Positions 44,171-55,796 of a stretch of DNA of 64,000 nucleotides are shown piece after piece. The DNA lies in assembly GCA_950295325.1 (NCBI GenBank), contig OX485805.1:50244758-50308757 (forward strand). Reading direction: 5' to 3'. A program made the position numbers and the translations under genes. Under the pieces are notes generated by a model that was not told the origin of the DNA, ran no database searches, and saw only the letters and a list, made by a program, of their open reading frames with translations. This stretch comes from Polytrichum commune (lineage: Eukaryota; Streptophyta; Polytrichopsida; Polytrichales; Polytrichaceae). Positions within the stretch are counted from its first letter, which is position 1; each line of letters starts with the position of its first letter.

Positions 44171-45803
44171 CTAGTTACCATTTGAGAGGGCCTCTATCAT
44201 TTTGAAGTTGAACTTAAGATAATGTGCTAATTTTAATTATTCATTTAGCTGATTCCAAGTTTTCCTATTGTAGGAACAAGGGCCTAGTCAGATCTTGAAT
44301 GGGTCTCAATCCCGACTGAAAAAGTATAATTTAAAAACAAGTATGTGAACTAGAATGAATACATTTCCAAGGAATTCTCATCAAAGGAATGGCTTGATAT
44401 GAGGAGGTCTTTATCCAATGAAGACAATGACAATTCTACAGGAGAAATTCTTTGTTGTTTTTAAAATTCAATATAAATGTAGCCCCTAAATTGCATTTTC
44501 CTGAAATTGACTGAGTGTGTCAAGGGAGGAATTCAAAGGTGTCGCCGAGTCCTTGAAAAGCAGCTTATCATTCTCTTGGCGGAATTGAGAGGAAGGCCGT
44601 GAATGAACATCACATGTCAGCGGAAAAAACCATGACATTCCTTTTTCTTTTTCTTTCTATCATTCTCTCGACCCACATCACATTCCATCTTCCAAAAGGG
44701 TGGAAGAATCCTTACACTGAAGCTTGGTTGAACATGATAAGAGTAAGTGAGAATGATCATCCATTTCACAACATCATTCAACAATTGTTGCAGGTTGGGT
44801 AGGGCTGGGAATAAGTCAAATAGTGTTATGAACTATACCCTACTCTATTCTCTCTTATTAGTAGGTTCAACATGATAAACTCAGGTGAAGCACTCTCACT
44901 GATATTATTAGAATGGAATGGCGGCTGTTAGCAGTTGAATTATGTTAGTTCACATCAAGATAAACATAACTTTGATGTTTATCTTATCTTATTTTATTGC
45001 AACATAATCCTTGGGAATAAGCTTCTCATTCTCTTGAGAACCCGCATCACGTTTCATACGTAGTTCACATTGATTATGGTAGATAGTGCGGGCATATATA
45101 TAGTGTGACTTACCCTTCCCATTCCTATAGTGTGGTCCACAATGTACACCTTTACACATGAAAATATCGTGCAATCGAATCTTCAACCATTCACTATGTT
45201 TCATTCATTCACTATTGGTTGTGGGTATAGTATCGATTGAAAGAAATAGGGAATGTGAATCCAAAGAGCATAAAGTTATTTCTTAAGTTCAAGAATCAAG
45301 GAAGACAACATTAAAATCGACATACAAATGTTCTTGAAGGTATATGTAATTGATCTTGGCATGATCAATGTGGCCAAATCGCAAAGTCTTTAGAGGCGGT
45401 CTTGATGTCCTTAGAAAGCGTATGGGAAGCTCTAAATTATAAATTTCTAGTGTACGAAAAATGAGCAAAATTTGAAGGAGATACCATGATTTGTTTCTTT
45501 GGAATCCAAAGATATTATATTGTGAATTGATAATTGATGTGCACCCACAATAGAGGATTCCTCAATGTTTTGGAGATCGAAGAAGAGGAGAAGAAGGCCG
45601 GAAGAAGATCGGAAGTTAGGTCGTAATCTAGATTGTGAGATGACACTCGGAGGCAACACAACAACCAAGGTTCATCACCAAGTAGAGTGCTATATGCACA
45701 ATACAAGGTCAGTGCGAAGTTAAGAAGTTGTGAAGCTGGGAGTTTCAAAACTGAGAAGTGAGCTGAGGCTCGACATCTTGATCTAGAAGTGCTCCACCTG
45801 AAA
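44171..45803. other. AT-rich spacer with small unassigned ORFs
   Basis: A 67-codon plus-strand frame at 44599-44802 has a hydrophobic N-terminal stretch. A 71-codon minus-strand frame at 44989-45204 is also open. Neither is recognisable and neither has supporting context. Confidence 0.35.
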
Positions 45804-46030
45804 TACTACACCAAATATACTATTTAGTGTGACTTAGTATTCGGATTTACAAAGTGCTATATCTTTTTACTATTGAAGTAAATTCTTATCAAATAAAGTT
45901 GTCAATGTTCTATAATGTCCAAACTACCAATTTAACATTTGTTGGTAAAATATGAGATGCACAGTAGACAAGTATAGCATTGCGTAATTCCAAATAGTAA
46001 GTCACACTAAACATCATATTTAGTGTAGTG
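45804..46030. mobile_element. Hairpin-ended MITE with inverted ends of about 38 bp
   Basis: The left end reads ACTACACCAAATATACTATT and continues TTAGTGTGACTTA. The right end is its close inverse. Each terminal repeat contains its own palindrome (ACACTAAA...TTTAGTGT). It is related in ends, but not clearly in interior, to 13999-14202 and 19004-19197. Confidence 0.8.
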
Positions 46031-46035
46031 TTCTC

Positions 46036-46096
46036 AAGCCCAACCGGTTACATGCTGACATCTCTTGGTTTTTCTTTATTATCTTTAGACTCAAAT
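46036..46096 (+). repeat. Dispersed repeat R3, short copy 3
   Basis: This copy shares CCAACCGGTTACATG and GGTTTTTCTTTA with 36985-37035. Confidence 0.5.
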
Positions 46097-46639
46097 GGCT
46101 TGTTAGATTCCTACAAGTGGAGTGATCTCCGAGTTCAAATCCGAGTTCCCTCTTTGAAGCTCACAGCTTCCCCAAAGAAATTTCTTTGCCCTACCCAATA
46201 CTTGACCGATGCAAGTTCAATACATGTTCACATTAGGGTATTTCTTCCATCCAACACAACACACCCTTAACTAGAGCGTTGATTCCTCCAAAACGAATAG
46301 TTTCCCTTCCCATTGTTTACAATACGCCTTCAACTCTCATCAACTTAGAAATTCGGTGAGTTTGATTTATGCGTTGTTTGTGTGTTTCATCTTTTGATTA
46401 TGCATTATGTATGGAATGTGAACTTGATATTATTCAATGATAATTTGAGGTAGCATGTGCATCTCATATATTGAGCTACTAATATTTGTTCTTGTTTCTT
46501 GAGTTGAACTTTGAGATCTCATTAGTAACAATGACTTGATGGAATTTTATAAGTGAGGGTTCTTGAGCACAAGACAAAGTACTTCATAGGCTAATCATTT
46601 GTCTGGTTTGCTGAAGATTTGAGGGAGATATTAACATTT

Positions 46640-46730
46640 AAACGTTTAGGTATATATTCTTGTCCTCGGGGGGTGGACACTTCATGGGATACCTAAATAA
46701 CGTGTGTGGGTTGCTATGTGATTAAACCTT
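46640..46730. repeat. Dispersed repeat R4, copy 2
   Basis: This copy is similar to 33275-33365, including GGGGGTGGAC and ACGTGTGTGGGT. Confidence 0.6.
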
Positions 46731-47429
46731 CATCTTTGTCCATGATTACATGTTGTTTCTTGGGATCATCTTTGTTGAATCATCATAGCAGATGATGAAT
46801 GGTGATTTTGGAGGTGGTGTTTGAGTGTATGTTGCAACTTGAATTTCAAGGTTGAATTGACATAAGTAAAGGATTATGAAGCATAGCAATATACTAGACA
46901 TTCGAACAAGCTTTCATAGTTTTCCACTACTACATCATAAAAACATTCCCAAGGTGGCAACTCCTAATTTATGGTATGCATGATTTAATGACTTCTAATT
47001 TAATGCATTAATGCATTAATGCAGGGTTGCAAGCTTGTATAGGGTGTCCAAATGCTTGGCATTTCAAAAGCTATAATATACATGACCAAATAATTAAAAA
47101 AATCTCTCAAATAAATAGTAATGACAAATTTCCCCAGTACAAAATTTTGGTATCTTAAAATTAAAGAGAACAAGATTTTTTTTCAAATGGGTATCCTAGG
47201 GCAAGCCCATTCTTTTCAAAAGATTTCAAGGAAAATATCAAAATTTGAAAACCATATAAACAACAAAAAAAGGTCTTAGAGAAAGAGGATTTGAATAAAA
47301 TTTTAGAAGCCTAGATAGAGAGAAAAAAAGGTTTGGGACATGCCACCAAGTTCCAATGTCAAGGGAACTTGTTTTTAAACCGTGGAGGATGCTAACCTCT
47401 ACCCAACAAGCTTTTTGAAGGAGGGGTCT
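46731..47429. other. AT-rich spacer
   Basis: No gene is seen. An ATTAATGC short tandem lies near 47000-47022. Confidence 0.45.
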
Positions 47430-47745
47430 CTTGCTAGGATTAGGGCTAGGACCCGTGATCCACAACCCTTGGGCAACTTGAGAATTTTTTTTAACCCGAT
47501 TGAAAAACGCTACCTGCCTTGCCCAACGTCAAAAAGAAAGTTGCCCTTGCATTCTTGAAGGCCGCCTTGTCCACGAAACCCATAATGATTGCACCTCAAC
47601 TTCAAGGCCCAAAATCCAATATACATGTTCACTTCCACTTAGTGAATAGGCCATTGATTGGTATTTCATTCCCAAAGTGACACCGTTATCAAAACCTATA
47701 ATCAATTTGGATGTTAAGAATATGAAAAATTCCTCATCAACAATG
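47430..47745 (-). repeat. Dispersed repeat R2, copy 2
   Basis: This copy matches 43850-44170. On the minus strand it contains MGFVDKAAFKNARATFF. The frame then continues a short way and stops. Confidence 0.65.
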
Positions 47746-48304
47746 AGGTGATAATTCTTGTGACTCATCTGAAATGGTTGAAGGTTTGAAAGGACCAATG
47801 TTGATCTAGAACTCCATTCCTGATAACCGGGAAGAGGAGAATAACAGGTTGACTAGTTTGAGAAGACGAGAGTCACTAGTTTGGCATATACGAAACCCTA
47901 CCCCACCACATCTCCGCTACGTTTGGGTGGGTGGGTCCCTTTTAACACTAGAATCCGGTCCTCGGGCTGGCCCCAAGCGATGTATAAAAGTGGGCCTCAC
48001 GATCCTTGCAAGCTCAGATGAGCTAGTGACAGTGTTGTGTAGACAGTGGGATGTGGCTTAATGGAGTTCATAGTGGACCCTATCCTATATATTGCGGGAG
48101 CCTAATCTACAGTTACAGATTGCCGTTAGTCCAGTGTAGTCTCCCTACATTCCAATCTGCAAGGCAAGCTTCATTGATAGGGCTCTCAAAGCTGCCATTT
48201 GGCAAAGATATGTTGAAAACGCCAGACACATTGATGTGTAGGTTGCATGTGAGTTTAATTCCTGAGATGTGCTAGTGCAATTCCAGCATGTGTTCCAGCA
48301 TGAG

Positions 48305-48595
48305 GGGACTCCCTAAATACCCCTGACGAGCGTTGCAGCTGTCAGGCTCGGAGGCCAGGCTCGGTGGGGTTCATTTTTTTGGCCCTCCCCATTTTAGTCC
48401 CTTGGTGACTTTTTTTGGTTTTTTTTTGCTAAATTTGGGTCCTGCGGCCCCAAATTACCCTAGGGAGCCCCTTATGAGATCAAATAAGGCCCCACCCAAT
48501 TAAAAAAATAGGGGGCATGTTTTATCCCAACCCTGCCACCCCCTCCCGAACCTAGCCTCCGAACCACGCTCGATGGGGGTTTTTAGGCAGATCCC
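48305..48595. mobile_element. hAT-like MITE with 8-bp target duplication
   Basis: This 291-bp element starts GGGACTCCCTAAATACCCC and ends with the inverse of GGGATCTGCCTAAAAACCCC. It is flanked by AGCATGAG (48297-48304) and AACATGAG (48596-48603), an 8-bp duplication with one mismatch. Inverted subterminal blocks (CTCGGAGGCCAGGCTCGG and its partner) extend the ends to about 60 bp. Confidence 0.75.
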
Positions 48596-48603
48596 AACAT
48601 GAG

Positions 48604-49679
48604 CAATGTTTTCTCCTGGTACTTCATCCATGTGTTTGGCTGCTGGAGAGAGATCAACAGGTTACGTTGATGTAATGGGGATGTAATCACTCAATACAAC
48701 TGTATGATTTCTCTCTCAGCCAACCATATGCATGGAGGTTCTAGGACTGGCCGCGATGTGTTGGATTCCAGCACAACGTCCTTTTAAGTTTTGTATCAAC
48801 CCAGCCATGGCACTTGGAAATGTGTCTGTGGGCACATCAGTACCGGTGGCGAGGGATGGCACTGATGAAGGCGAAGATGAGGGATCTGTGGATAAGCATT
48901 GTAAGAGCGCGATCGGCTTCGAAGGTCAAGTAACTGCTTGCTTCAAAGTAGGTGGGGTTTCTCATGATCATCATGGTGTCATGACATGATGCCATGACCT
49001 TGATTGAAGAATATGGTTGAGTTTGTCATATTTATTTGTAGATCGGATTTTGACGATATGCACAGGACCTCATTGTAAGGATGCTTCGGTTTCGTTTGCT
49101 CGACTGACATGTTTCATCATTCCAGTGTGCAGATCCCAGTACTGATTAATTAATGCAGGTTCAAGTGTGGTTCTTGAGCTATTTGTCTGCGCAAATGTGA
49201 TGTTTCAGTCCACTGCCGGCCCCAATAGCTACGATACTTCCACCAATGCTACCAACTATGTAATATATTCGGACGAAGCCTGTATGAGCTGAGAGAGAGA
49301 TCATCATCAATGCCATGGTTGGTGAGGATGCTGGGTTAAACAGCAAATGAAGCTGCAAATGGAGCCACGACGAGCTGAGTCTTAATGTGTGCCTGGTTCG
49401 TGCGAGTCAAATTCAACGACATTGAATCTGCAAGATACTCGTTTGGCGAAATTCTGCCTGAGACCCAGCACGTGCGAGCAGGATGTAGGATTAATCTGAC
49501 CACGACTCTCCCTGTAAGATGGCCAAGAATATTATTACTCTAGTCTAGTACGTAGCATTAGTTCAAAGGAGTTACCACTTACCAGTGTGTCACAAGCTCG
49601 GTCTCCTATGCATTATTTAGTAGTCATAGAACAGTCAGATTCCTAGAATTGATTAGACGTCTTAACTTAGCCTTGGCCC
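48604..49679. other. Unassigned spacer
   Basis: The longest frame, 85 codons at 48732-48989 (+), is not recognisable. A minus-strand stretch near 49190-49310 would encode a Gly/Ile-rich hydrophobic segment, but no family could be named. Confidence 0.35.
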
Positions 49680-49682
49680 TTA

Positions 49683-49830
49683 GGGCCACTTCACACACGA
49701 GTCAAGGGTCATGACCATGAAATGGTGAGGGCCTTTGACTATCATCCAAAGGCAATACCATGGGTGTTGAGAAAGCCATTTCATGTTGTGATAGGCCCTC
49801 AAACATAATGTGAAGTGAGAATGGACCATG
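49683..49830 (-). mobile_element. Harbinger-like MITE fragment, copy E
   Basis: After a TTA, the segment opens GGGCCACTTCACACACGAG as in copy D. It keeps about 150 bp with internal deletions and lacks a clear far end. Confidence 0.65.
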
Positions 49831-50082
49831 TTGAGGGACCATTGTTTTTTTAATTGGTGGGAAAAGAGGGGCAACCCTATTTCACTAGTTACATATTGTC
49901 ATTTTTATTTTTGTTTTTCACTTCTTTTTGAGTTTAACATTGGTGAGGAAAGAAATGAGAATATGATGGATCATCTTCAAAGAAGAGGGAGGATTCTTGT
50001 CGAGAAGAAGTCTATAGGCGATGAAAGCAGCTTCTGGCTTCTGGTGAGGCCACGTTGCCTGTGCTTTCTTGACCATCGGATT

Positions 50083-50190
50083 TGACCGATGTAACCCTCC
50101 TCCCCTGATCTCCTCCGTTCCTGCCACCACTCATCCACTGCGTGTGCAGACAGACATATAGACACTCGCTCTCTTCACCTTCCCGATTAC
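50083..50190. repeat. Direct repeat flanking gene fragments, copy 1
   Basis: This block begins GACCGATGTAACCCTCC and ends in TCTTCACCTTCCCG. It recurs nearly identically at 53371-53494, about 3.3 kb away in the same orientation. The two copies bracket the DnaJ-like and SF3B5-like fragments. Confidence 0.9.
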
Positions 50191-50705
50191 GATTTCTTTG
50201 CTGATTCTCTTCGCCAGAGGTCATACTTATTAGAGACGCAAACCGTAATCAAGCTAGAGAAGATGTCCAGCATGTGGATTTCTTTGCAATGGACTATGGA
50301 GATCGATGTATGTAGGTGATTTTTAGATGTATCCAAGGATTGCACATAAGAGTGGCATGTTGAATTATTTGCGCACTGTGATGGTCCTCCAGCTTAGTTT
50401 CCTCTTAAACCCTAAACCTTTCTGCACCTGAAACCCTCAATCCAGAATTTGGCAGTGGATTCGGCCTTTTAGATCCTTCTTACAAAGACCGGGAGCTGAG
50501 AATCGTGGGTTTTCCCTCTACTTTGGTTGCAAAGTGATTACCAATTAGTCAATTTTAGCAGGCACATGTGGCTTTTCAGTTGCTTTGAAAGTAGAAGGTT
50601 GTGTTGAAGGCACAAAGGGTTGCATTATTGTGGAATTACAGGAGACGCTTGGGTGATACGGAAGTCACAAAATGTACTGGTTGTTGTTGTTGTTGTGGTG
50701 GTGGC

Positions 50706-51150
50706 AGGGTTCCAACTTCTGCAACGGCATCGGATATCAAGGAGGCCTATTACAAATGATCGCTTAAACAATATGTGATATTGTGCAACACAGTGCATTT
50801 GACCTATTGCACACCAATTTTACATCAAAGATTGATAGGTGGCATTTGTACTTACACGTTGTATTGCAGCCATCCAGATGAAAATTCTGATCCAGAGACC
50901 AAGGAGAACTTTCAAAAAATTGCTACTGCTATTGAGGTACTCAAGCGGAATGGTCATCCTTCTTCCTGGATTTTGCATTTGTGCTCCAAATTGGCATCAT
51001 TGAAGGCTTATGCTGGGCAGCTTGCTCCAAGCATAAATTCTGAATATGGTTGTTTTTGGGTGTTTGGCTAGATCTTGAAAGATTAAGTGAAGCGGGAACA
51101 ATATGACTATGAGATTGCTCATCCAGAGGAAGTTAGCCACCTCTTTTCCT
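50706..51150 (+). pseudogene. DnaJ domain fragment, DNAJC25/ERdj7-like
   Basis: Pieces of a J domain are visible in order. ATASDIKEAYYK at about 50718-50755 is followed by an in-frame stop and SLK. HPDENSDPETKENFQKIATA follows from about 50870, preceded by an acceptor-like TTGCAG. After an intron-like gap (about 50937-51071) come EILKD, another stop, and REQYDYEIAHPEEV. The HPD motif and the REQYDYEIAHPEE signature are typical of ER-membrane DNAJC25 proteins. Two in-frame stops and the lack of the remaining protein make this a pseudogene fragment. Intron-like gaps argue against a processed copy. Confidence 0.75.
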
Positions 51151-51918
51151 CAGGGCCATATTCAAATTGAATGTGTATATGTGCACGCTAGTCTAGTACA
51201 TTTGAGGTACATTTGCATACTAAAAATTCTGTGGGTCCATCAATCAGACAGGGCCAGAGTATTTGGGCTGCTCAATCCTTTGATGTAGGTTCCAATTAGA
51301 GATAGTTACGGTGAAGTCCTTGGTATTCCAAATCTAAGGGCTCGTGACCTTTATACTCTGGTCCAAATTCATCACCTGGGTTTTGAGACTTGTTTTTGCA
51401 AAACAAATAGTTGTGGTTTGGTGCATTTCTTGTGCCAAACTGCTAGTACTATCAAGCTTACTACAGTCCCCAAGCAGTATGTGCATTTCTCATGTTACCA
51501 CCCAGTTTTGGATACCGAAGTTGGAGTTTATGAAATTCTTGCTTCAGAATCGTTAGTTGCCTCCAAATGCTATCTTTTCGTCATGATGCCTGCAAGAATT
51601 AGCAGGTGATGCTGTGTCGATTTTTGAGTTCGTCAGAGTAGTACTTCTTCGATTTTTGTCACTTGTATTTTTGGATTGACGGTGCATAAATTCATCACAA
51701 GAGGAAGCTCTCACTCATCATCATATCATCACACACTTATTTGTCACTCCAATCCATCAGGTTTAGGGTTTAGCATCCGCTAGATTTTGCACTCTACAGC
51801 GTCTTGCATAATTCAAGTGTAATTCTGTAACATGAATGTGTTGTGTTGAAAAAAATTAAATGAATTTGTTGGTTCCTTGTTCCAGGAATCGCCACTGCTA
51901 AATTGTCAGTGAAGCATC
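51151..51918. other. Unassigned interval between gene fragments
   Basis: Open frames at 51344-51609 (+) are not recognisable. They may be diverged exon pieces or chance frames. Confidence 0.3.
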
Positions 51919-52161
51919 ATGCAGGTATTAATTCCTCTTTATCATCTTTTAACTCTATGAATTACCTCCCAATATTGTCCTTAAGAGTTCTTTCACCTTA
52001 GTGTAAAGCAGGAGACAAGCACGGTTTGAGCGAGAGGACCAGATTTTCTAATCCACACATGGAATTGTGCTCTCACATGGCAGGCCAGTAAACATCAACA
52101 GTCAACTTGAGAATCTACAGGCGAAGTATGTTGGAACTGGGCATGCTGATGTCAATCACTT
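51919..52161 (+). pseudogene. SF3B5 (SF3b10) splicing factor fragment
   Basis: SF3B5 is the smallest subunit of the U2 snRNP SF3b complex. Here ATGCAG (51919-51924) is followed by a GT donor. After about 160 bp an AG acceptor leads into GCCAGT and a frame encoding NINSQLENLQAKYVGTGHAD (about 52092-52151). A GTAAGTG donor follows at 52162. This matches the family start M-Q-A-S...NINSQL, but the bases for residues D-R-F are replaced by one base, which shifts the frame. No third exon is seen nearby. It is a broken 5' fragment that kept introns. Confidence 0.8.
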
Positions 52162-53370
52162 GTAAGTGTACACATCTCCTTGGACTGGACAATCCTGTTG
52201 TCATTGTGCAGGACTTATATACTTATGGATGAAGACTATCGGAATGTGTACTTGTGCATGTATATTGCACACAATGGATGCATGTCCATATCAACAAAGT
52301 AGCTTGTGCTACAGTATTTGTATTAGGCCGCACATGTAACATTCAGGTCCCTTAAGTGGGGAATTCTGAAGTTTTTTGCACATTTGATTTGAGAGCTGGT
52401 TCAAATCTATAAGTTTTTATTATTTCTTTTTCATTGTTGCATTTCTTCTGTATGATTCTTTGGTGGGGAAACTTGCACATATGATTATGAGATGGACTTC
52501 TTAGGATGATGAGAAGACAACCCACTTTGCAATTCTTCACCCATTTTTCTTGCCTCATTCTTGTGCAATTCTATTGGGCATAATCATTGACATTTTCCAG
52601 TTTTTCCGCCATATGTTTGATTTTTTTGTGAGTCGTCCTCATGTTGTAGTCTTCTATATGAACCTATGGTTGATATCACATGCAGTCATGGAATTCTTTA
52701 CAATATGCGGCACATAGTGTTGTTGTGGTTTTGGTGTGGTGGTGTCTTGATGAGTCTTGTGAGAATGTAAAATGGTCATTTACGCCGTCCAAGAGGTTGT
52801 CCAGATCTATATGCCAGTCCGAATTTGGTATGGACAGAGAGAGCGCGCGAGCGAGCGAGAGAGAGATTCAGGGGGGGGGGGGGGTTATTGTGGCTGACTA
52901 CCTCAAGTTTTGATTTTGAATGCCATAGTAATGGCAATCATGGATCTACTTGCAAATGGTCTGTGGGGACTCTATTCCTGTGCAATTTCTTGAAAGGAAA
53001 CATCACTTGAAAAAAAAGACTTGCTATGTCAGCCTTTCAGCATCTTCGGGGTTGTTTATGAAGTCTGCAACAAAGTCTGTAGTTTTAAGGGGAGCATCAT
53101 TAAGCTTGGAAGACAAGAGTGCACTACAAAAAAATTGAGTTTTTGCTCACTTCGTGTATGGATCTCCTTGTATCCGATTTGAGATGAATTTCTGGGTGTC
53201 TGAACATGGTTTCTATCGTCAATTGGTCTCTAGTTGATCGCCAGAGGTCATCCAATTACGCATTCTTTGTTCGGATTGGATCGGTGTCAGTAGGGTTTCA
53301 AAGTTGGGGTCTAGATTTGTGTGGCATAGAAAGATTGTGTTGTGAAAGTTGGGAGCCATTGGCTATTGGA
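52162..53370. other. Unassigned spacer
   Basis: No exon was recognised. A GA/GC-rich microsatellite at about 52838-52866 is followed by a poly-G run. A CACTACAAAAAAA motif at about 53132 could be a lone transposon end. Confidence 0.35.
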
Positions 53371-53494
53371 GTGTGACCGATGTAACCCTCCTCCCCTGAT
53401 CTCCTCCGTTCCTGCCACCACTCATCAATTGCGTGTGCAGACAGACAGACAGACATACATACAAAGAAGACATACAAACACTCTCTTCACCTTC
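53371..53494. repeat. Direct repeat flanking gene fragments, copy 2
   Basis: This copy matches 50083-50190 in the same orientation, with an expanded CAGA/CATA microsatellite in the middle. Confidence 0.9.
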
Positions 53495-54505
53495 CCGGAG
53501 TGTCTGTAGTGAGTTGAGAGAGAGAGGGCAAGGGAGGCACAAGATTTCCTGCAACCAAAGTTAGTCGGAGCAAGTAGAGAGACATTGCCCACCCGGCCCC
53601 CCACCCCCTTTCTCTTGCTTGCTTTTCTAGGCCTTCGGGGGTGATCAAGTGTTTGTTTTTGTAGTTTTGTTTTGTTTTGGTTTGGGTTTCTAGTTTGTAG
53701 AGTTTTAGGGGGGACTCTAGAGATGGGCAAAGGGTCGGGTGGGTGAAGGGTTGTTGTTGTTTCTTTTTGTTGGGGAGGAATCCTGTGTTATGCATTATAG
53801 TATGTTATACTGCTATGTTCATTGTGTAACAGCTGCCGAAATTCGCTCGAGATGTTGTTTCGTATGCAGAGCAACTGCTTGATTCAGTCATGGGAGGCTT
53901 GGAAGGTTTGATCAACATCTTAGATTCAGAGGGAGGACGTGGTTCACTTCACAATAAGGTCAGTGCCTCTATGTTGTCTAGCCAGAGGAGCAATCATTGA
54001 GCCCTTTTTTTTTTAAAGTGTTGCTTGTTGAAAATGACTAGATTAAGTTCAACTTAATCAAGCAAAGACACTTATACTATATCTTAGTCCTTAGTCAATT
54101 ATTTTTCTATGGTCTTGAGTGGGCCGGAGTGTGGTATTACATCTGATAACTGCTATCATATGTGCAGTTTCTTTTAGAGCAGGCTGCATTGCGCTTAAAC
54201 CAATTATCAAGAACTGGCATGACTGGTGTCAAGATGGCCAATCGGAATGTTGATGGTGATGTTGTGTGCACAATCACAGATTGGTATGTGGAGAACTTGC
54301 TAAAAGATGGAAAAGCTTCAAGAGTCATATTCTCTCCCTTGGATTAGTGTTTAGAAGCACAAGGCCTATTGGACGTGTGGCTGCAGAGTCAGTTGCAGAT
54401 TAGCGGAGCTGAAGGCATTTGTGAGGATTTGTGGTCCTTATGGTGTTGATAAGCTATGCGATAGCTTGGTGGCACAACTCACAACACTTACACACACTCT
54501 TGATA

Positions 54506-55796
54506 CAGTCTAACCTTGATAATGTCACCCTTGTTAATAAAACACCTTGATATTGTCACCTAAAAGTTTGAAACCGATTTTCATAGTGTAAAACTCCCTC
54601 GTTATTATCCCTATCACCCTTGGTAATGTCACTATTTTTTTCCAAAATCCGTAGTGTAAATGTGATAATACCAAGTATGGATGGATTGTATGTGATGGCT
54701 GGATGGACAGATTGTAGATTGATAGATAGTCAAGAAAGTTATAGATGGGTTTAATGCTTTTGTACTCTCCCATATCACTATCTTGTTCCTTCCACCAAAT
54801 GTGACTTCAGTTGTTTAGCCTTTGGATCAAGGAGTGATTGCAACATTCAAAATGTGCTATAAGCGCAAGCTTGTTGCCTAGACTTTGCAACAAATTGATA
54901 ACAACTCAAATGGAGATTTGGGGAAACTGAATGTTGATCTATTTCAAGCTATGCTATGGTGTGTGGCGGCATGGCATGAATTAGATGATCAAACCATTAG
55001 AAATTGTTCGAGAAAGTCCGCCATATTGCCTACAGAGTGGAATGCAGATATCAATAATTTTGATGAACGTTTGAAGTCCAAAATGGAGGAAGCAACTTTG
55101 GAATTGGGCAATCTCATCGCCGCATTGAATTTGGGTTTGGATGTCGAAGGCAAGCCTATAGAAAAGCTTTGTCCTTTGGAGTACATAAACATGGAAGGTG
55201 AAGATGATTTTGAGGTGGAATATTCTACTGAGGAGCTTGACAATGTGCAATTAGTGCAAGATGGCAAACATGTTCTTGATTCCATGGAAGTAGACCCATT
55301 GATTGTTGATAGAAGTGATGATGAGTCTAAAGTAGTGAAGCTAAGCGATGCACAAAAATATGCTAAAGATGTTTTGAATTTTATGGCTAGCCAAGGTTCT
55401 CAGATTTTCAACACTCTGGAGTTGTTAGGAATGGAAAAAAATCCATGACAAACTCATTAGAATTGGTGTTGCACATTTAACATCAACAAAACAATGTGAC
55501 ATTAGAAACTTCTTTGTCTCTAGTGAGAGGTCTTTACCTGATCTCAATGACACATTATGATGTGCTCTTGTTGTTATTCACAATTTTGAATTAGATTTTA
55601 CATTCAAAAACATTGAAGTCTCGTATTTGTTATTTTCTTTTTTACATTGTAATTTTATTTTGATTTTCTACCTATTTTTTGATAATATCACATTATGCAC
55701 AAATCTTCAAAACGTGACATTATCAAATATGTCACACCTTGTTTATATCACTCTTTTTGGTGAAACGGATGGTGTGACATTATCAAGGTTAGACTG
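54506..55796 (+). mobile_element. Tigger/pogo-type DNA transposon, internally deleted
   Basis: This 1,291-bp element has TA target duplications (54504-54505 and 55797-55798). Its 23-bp terminal repeats are perfect inverts and begin CAGTCTAACCTTGATAATG. Copies of GATAATGTCAC-like motifs recur inside both ends (about 54550, 54624 and 55707). It is placed within a NAP1-like exon. The transposase is reduced to its C-terminal part, so the element is non-autonomous. Confidence 0.92.
54819..55448 (+). pseudogene. C-terminal remnant of a Tigger-like transposase
   Basis: PLDQGVIATFK at about 54819 is the hallmark segment near the end of the DDE domain in Tigger/Jerky proteins. A stop follows. An open frame then runs from 54885 to 55448 with VDLFQAMLWCVAAWHELDD and TIRNCSRKSAILPTEW, which match the family's C-terminal helices. 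An acidic tail closes it. The CENP-B-type DNA-binding domain and most of the catalytic core are absent. Confidence 0.85.

Noticed and set aside
46100-46150. Possible tRNA T-arm near GAGTTCAAATCCGAG
   Set aside because: The flanking bases do not pair as a T-stem and no acceptor or anticodon arm could be placed.
50937-51071. Reading through the middle of the DnaJ fragment as one 98-codon protein
   Set aside because: The stretch after KIATAIEV does not match DnaJ proteins. A GT-AG intron placed here brings EILKD and REQYDYEIAHPEE into the expected order.
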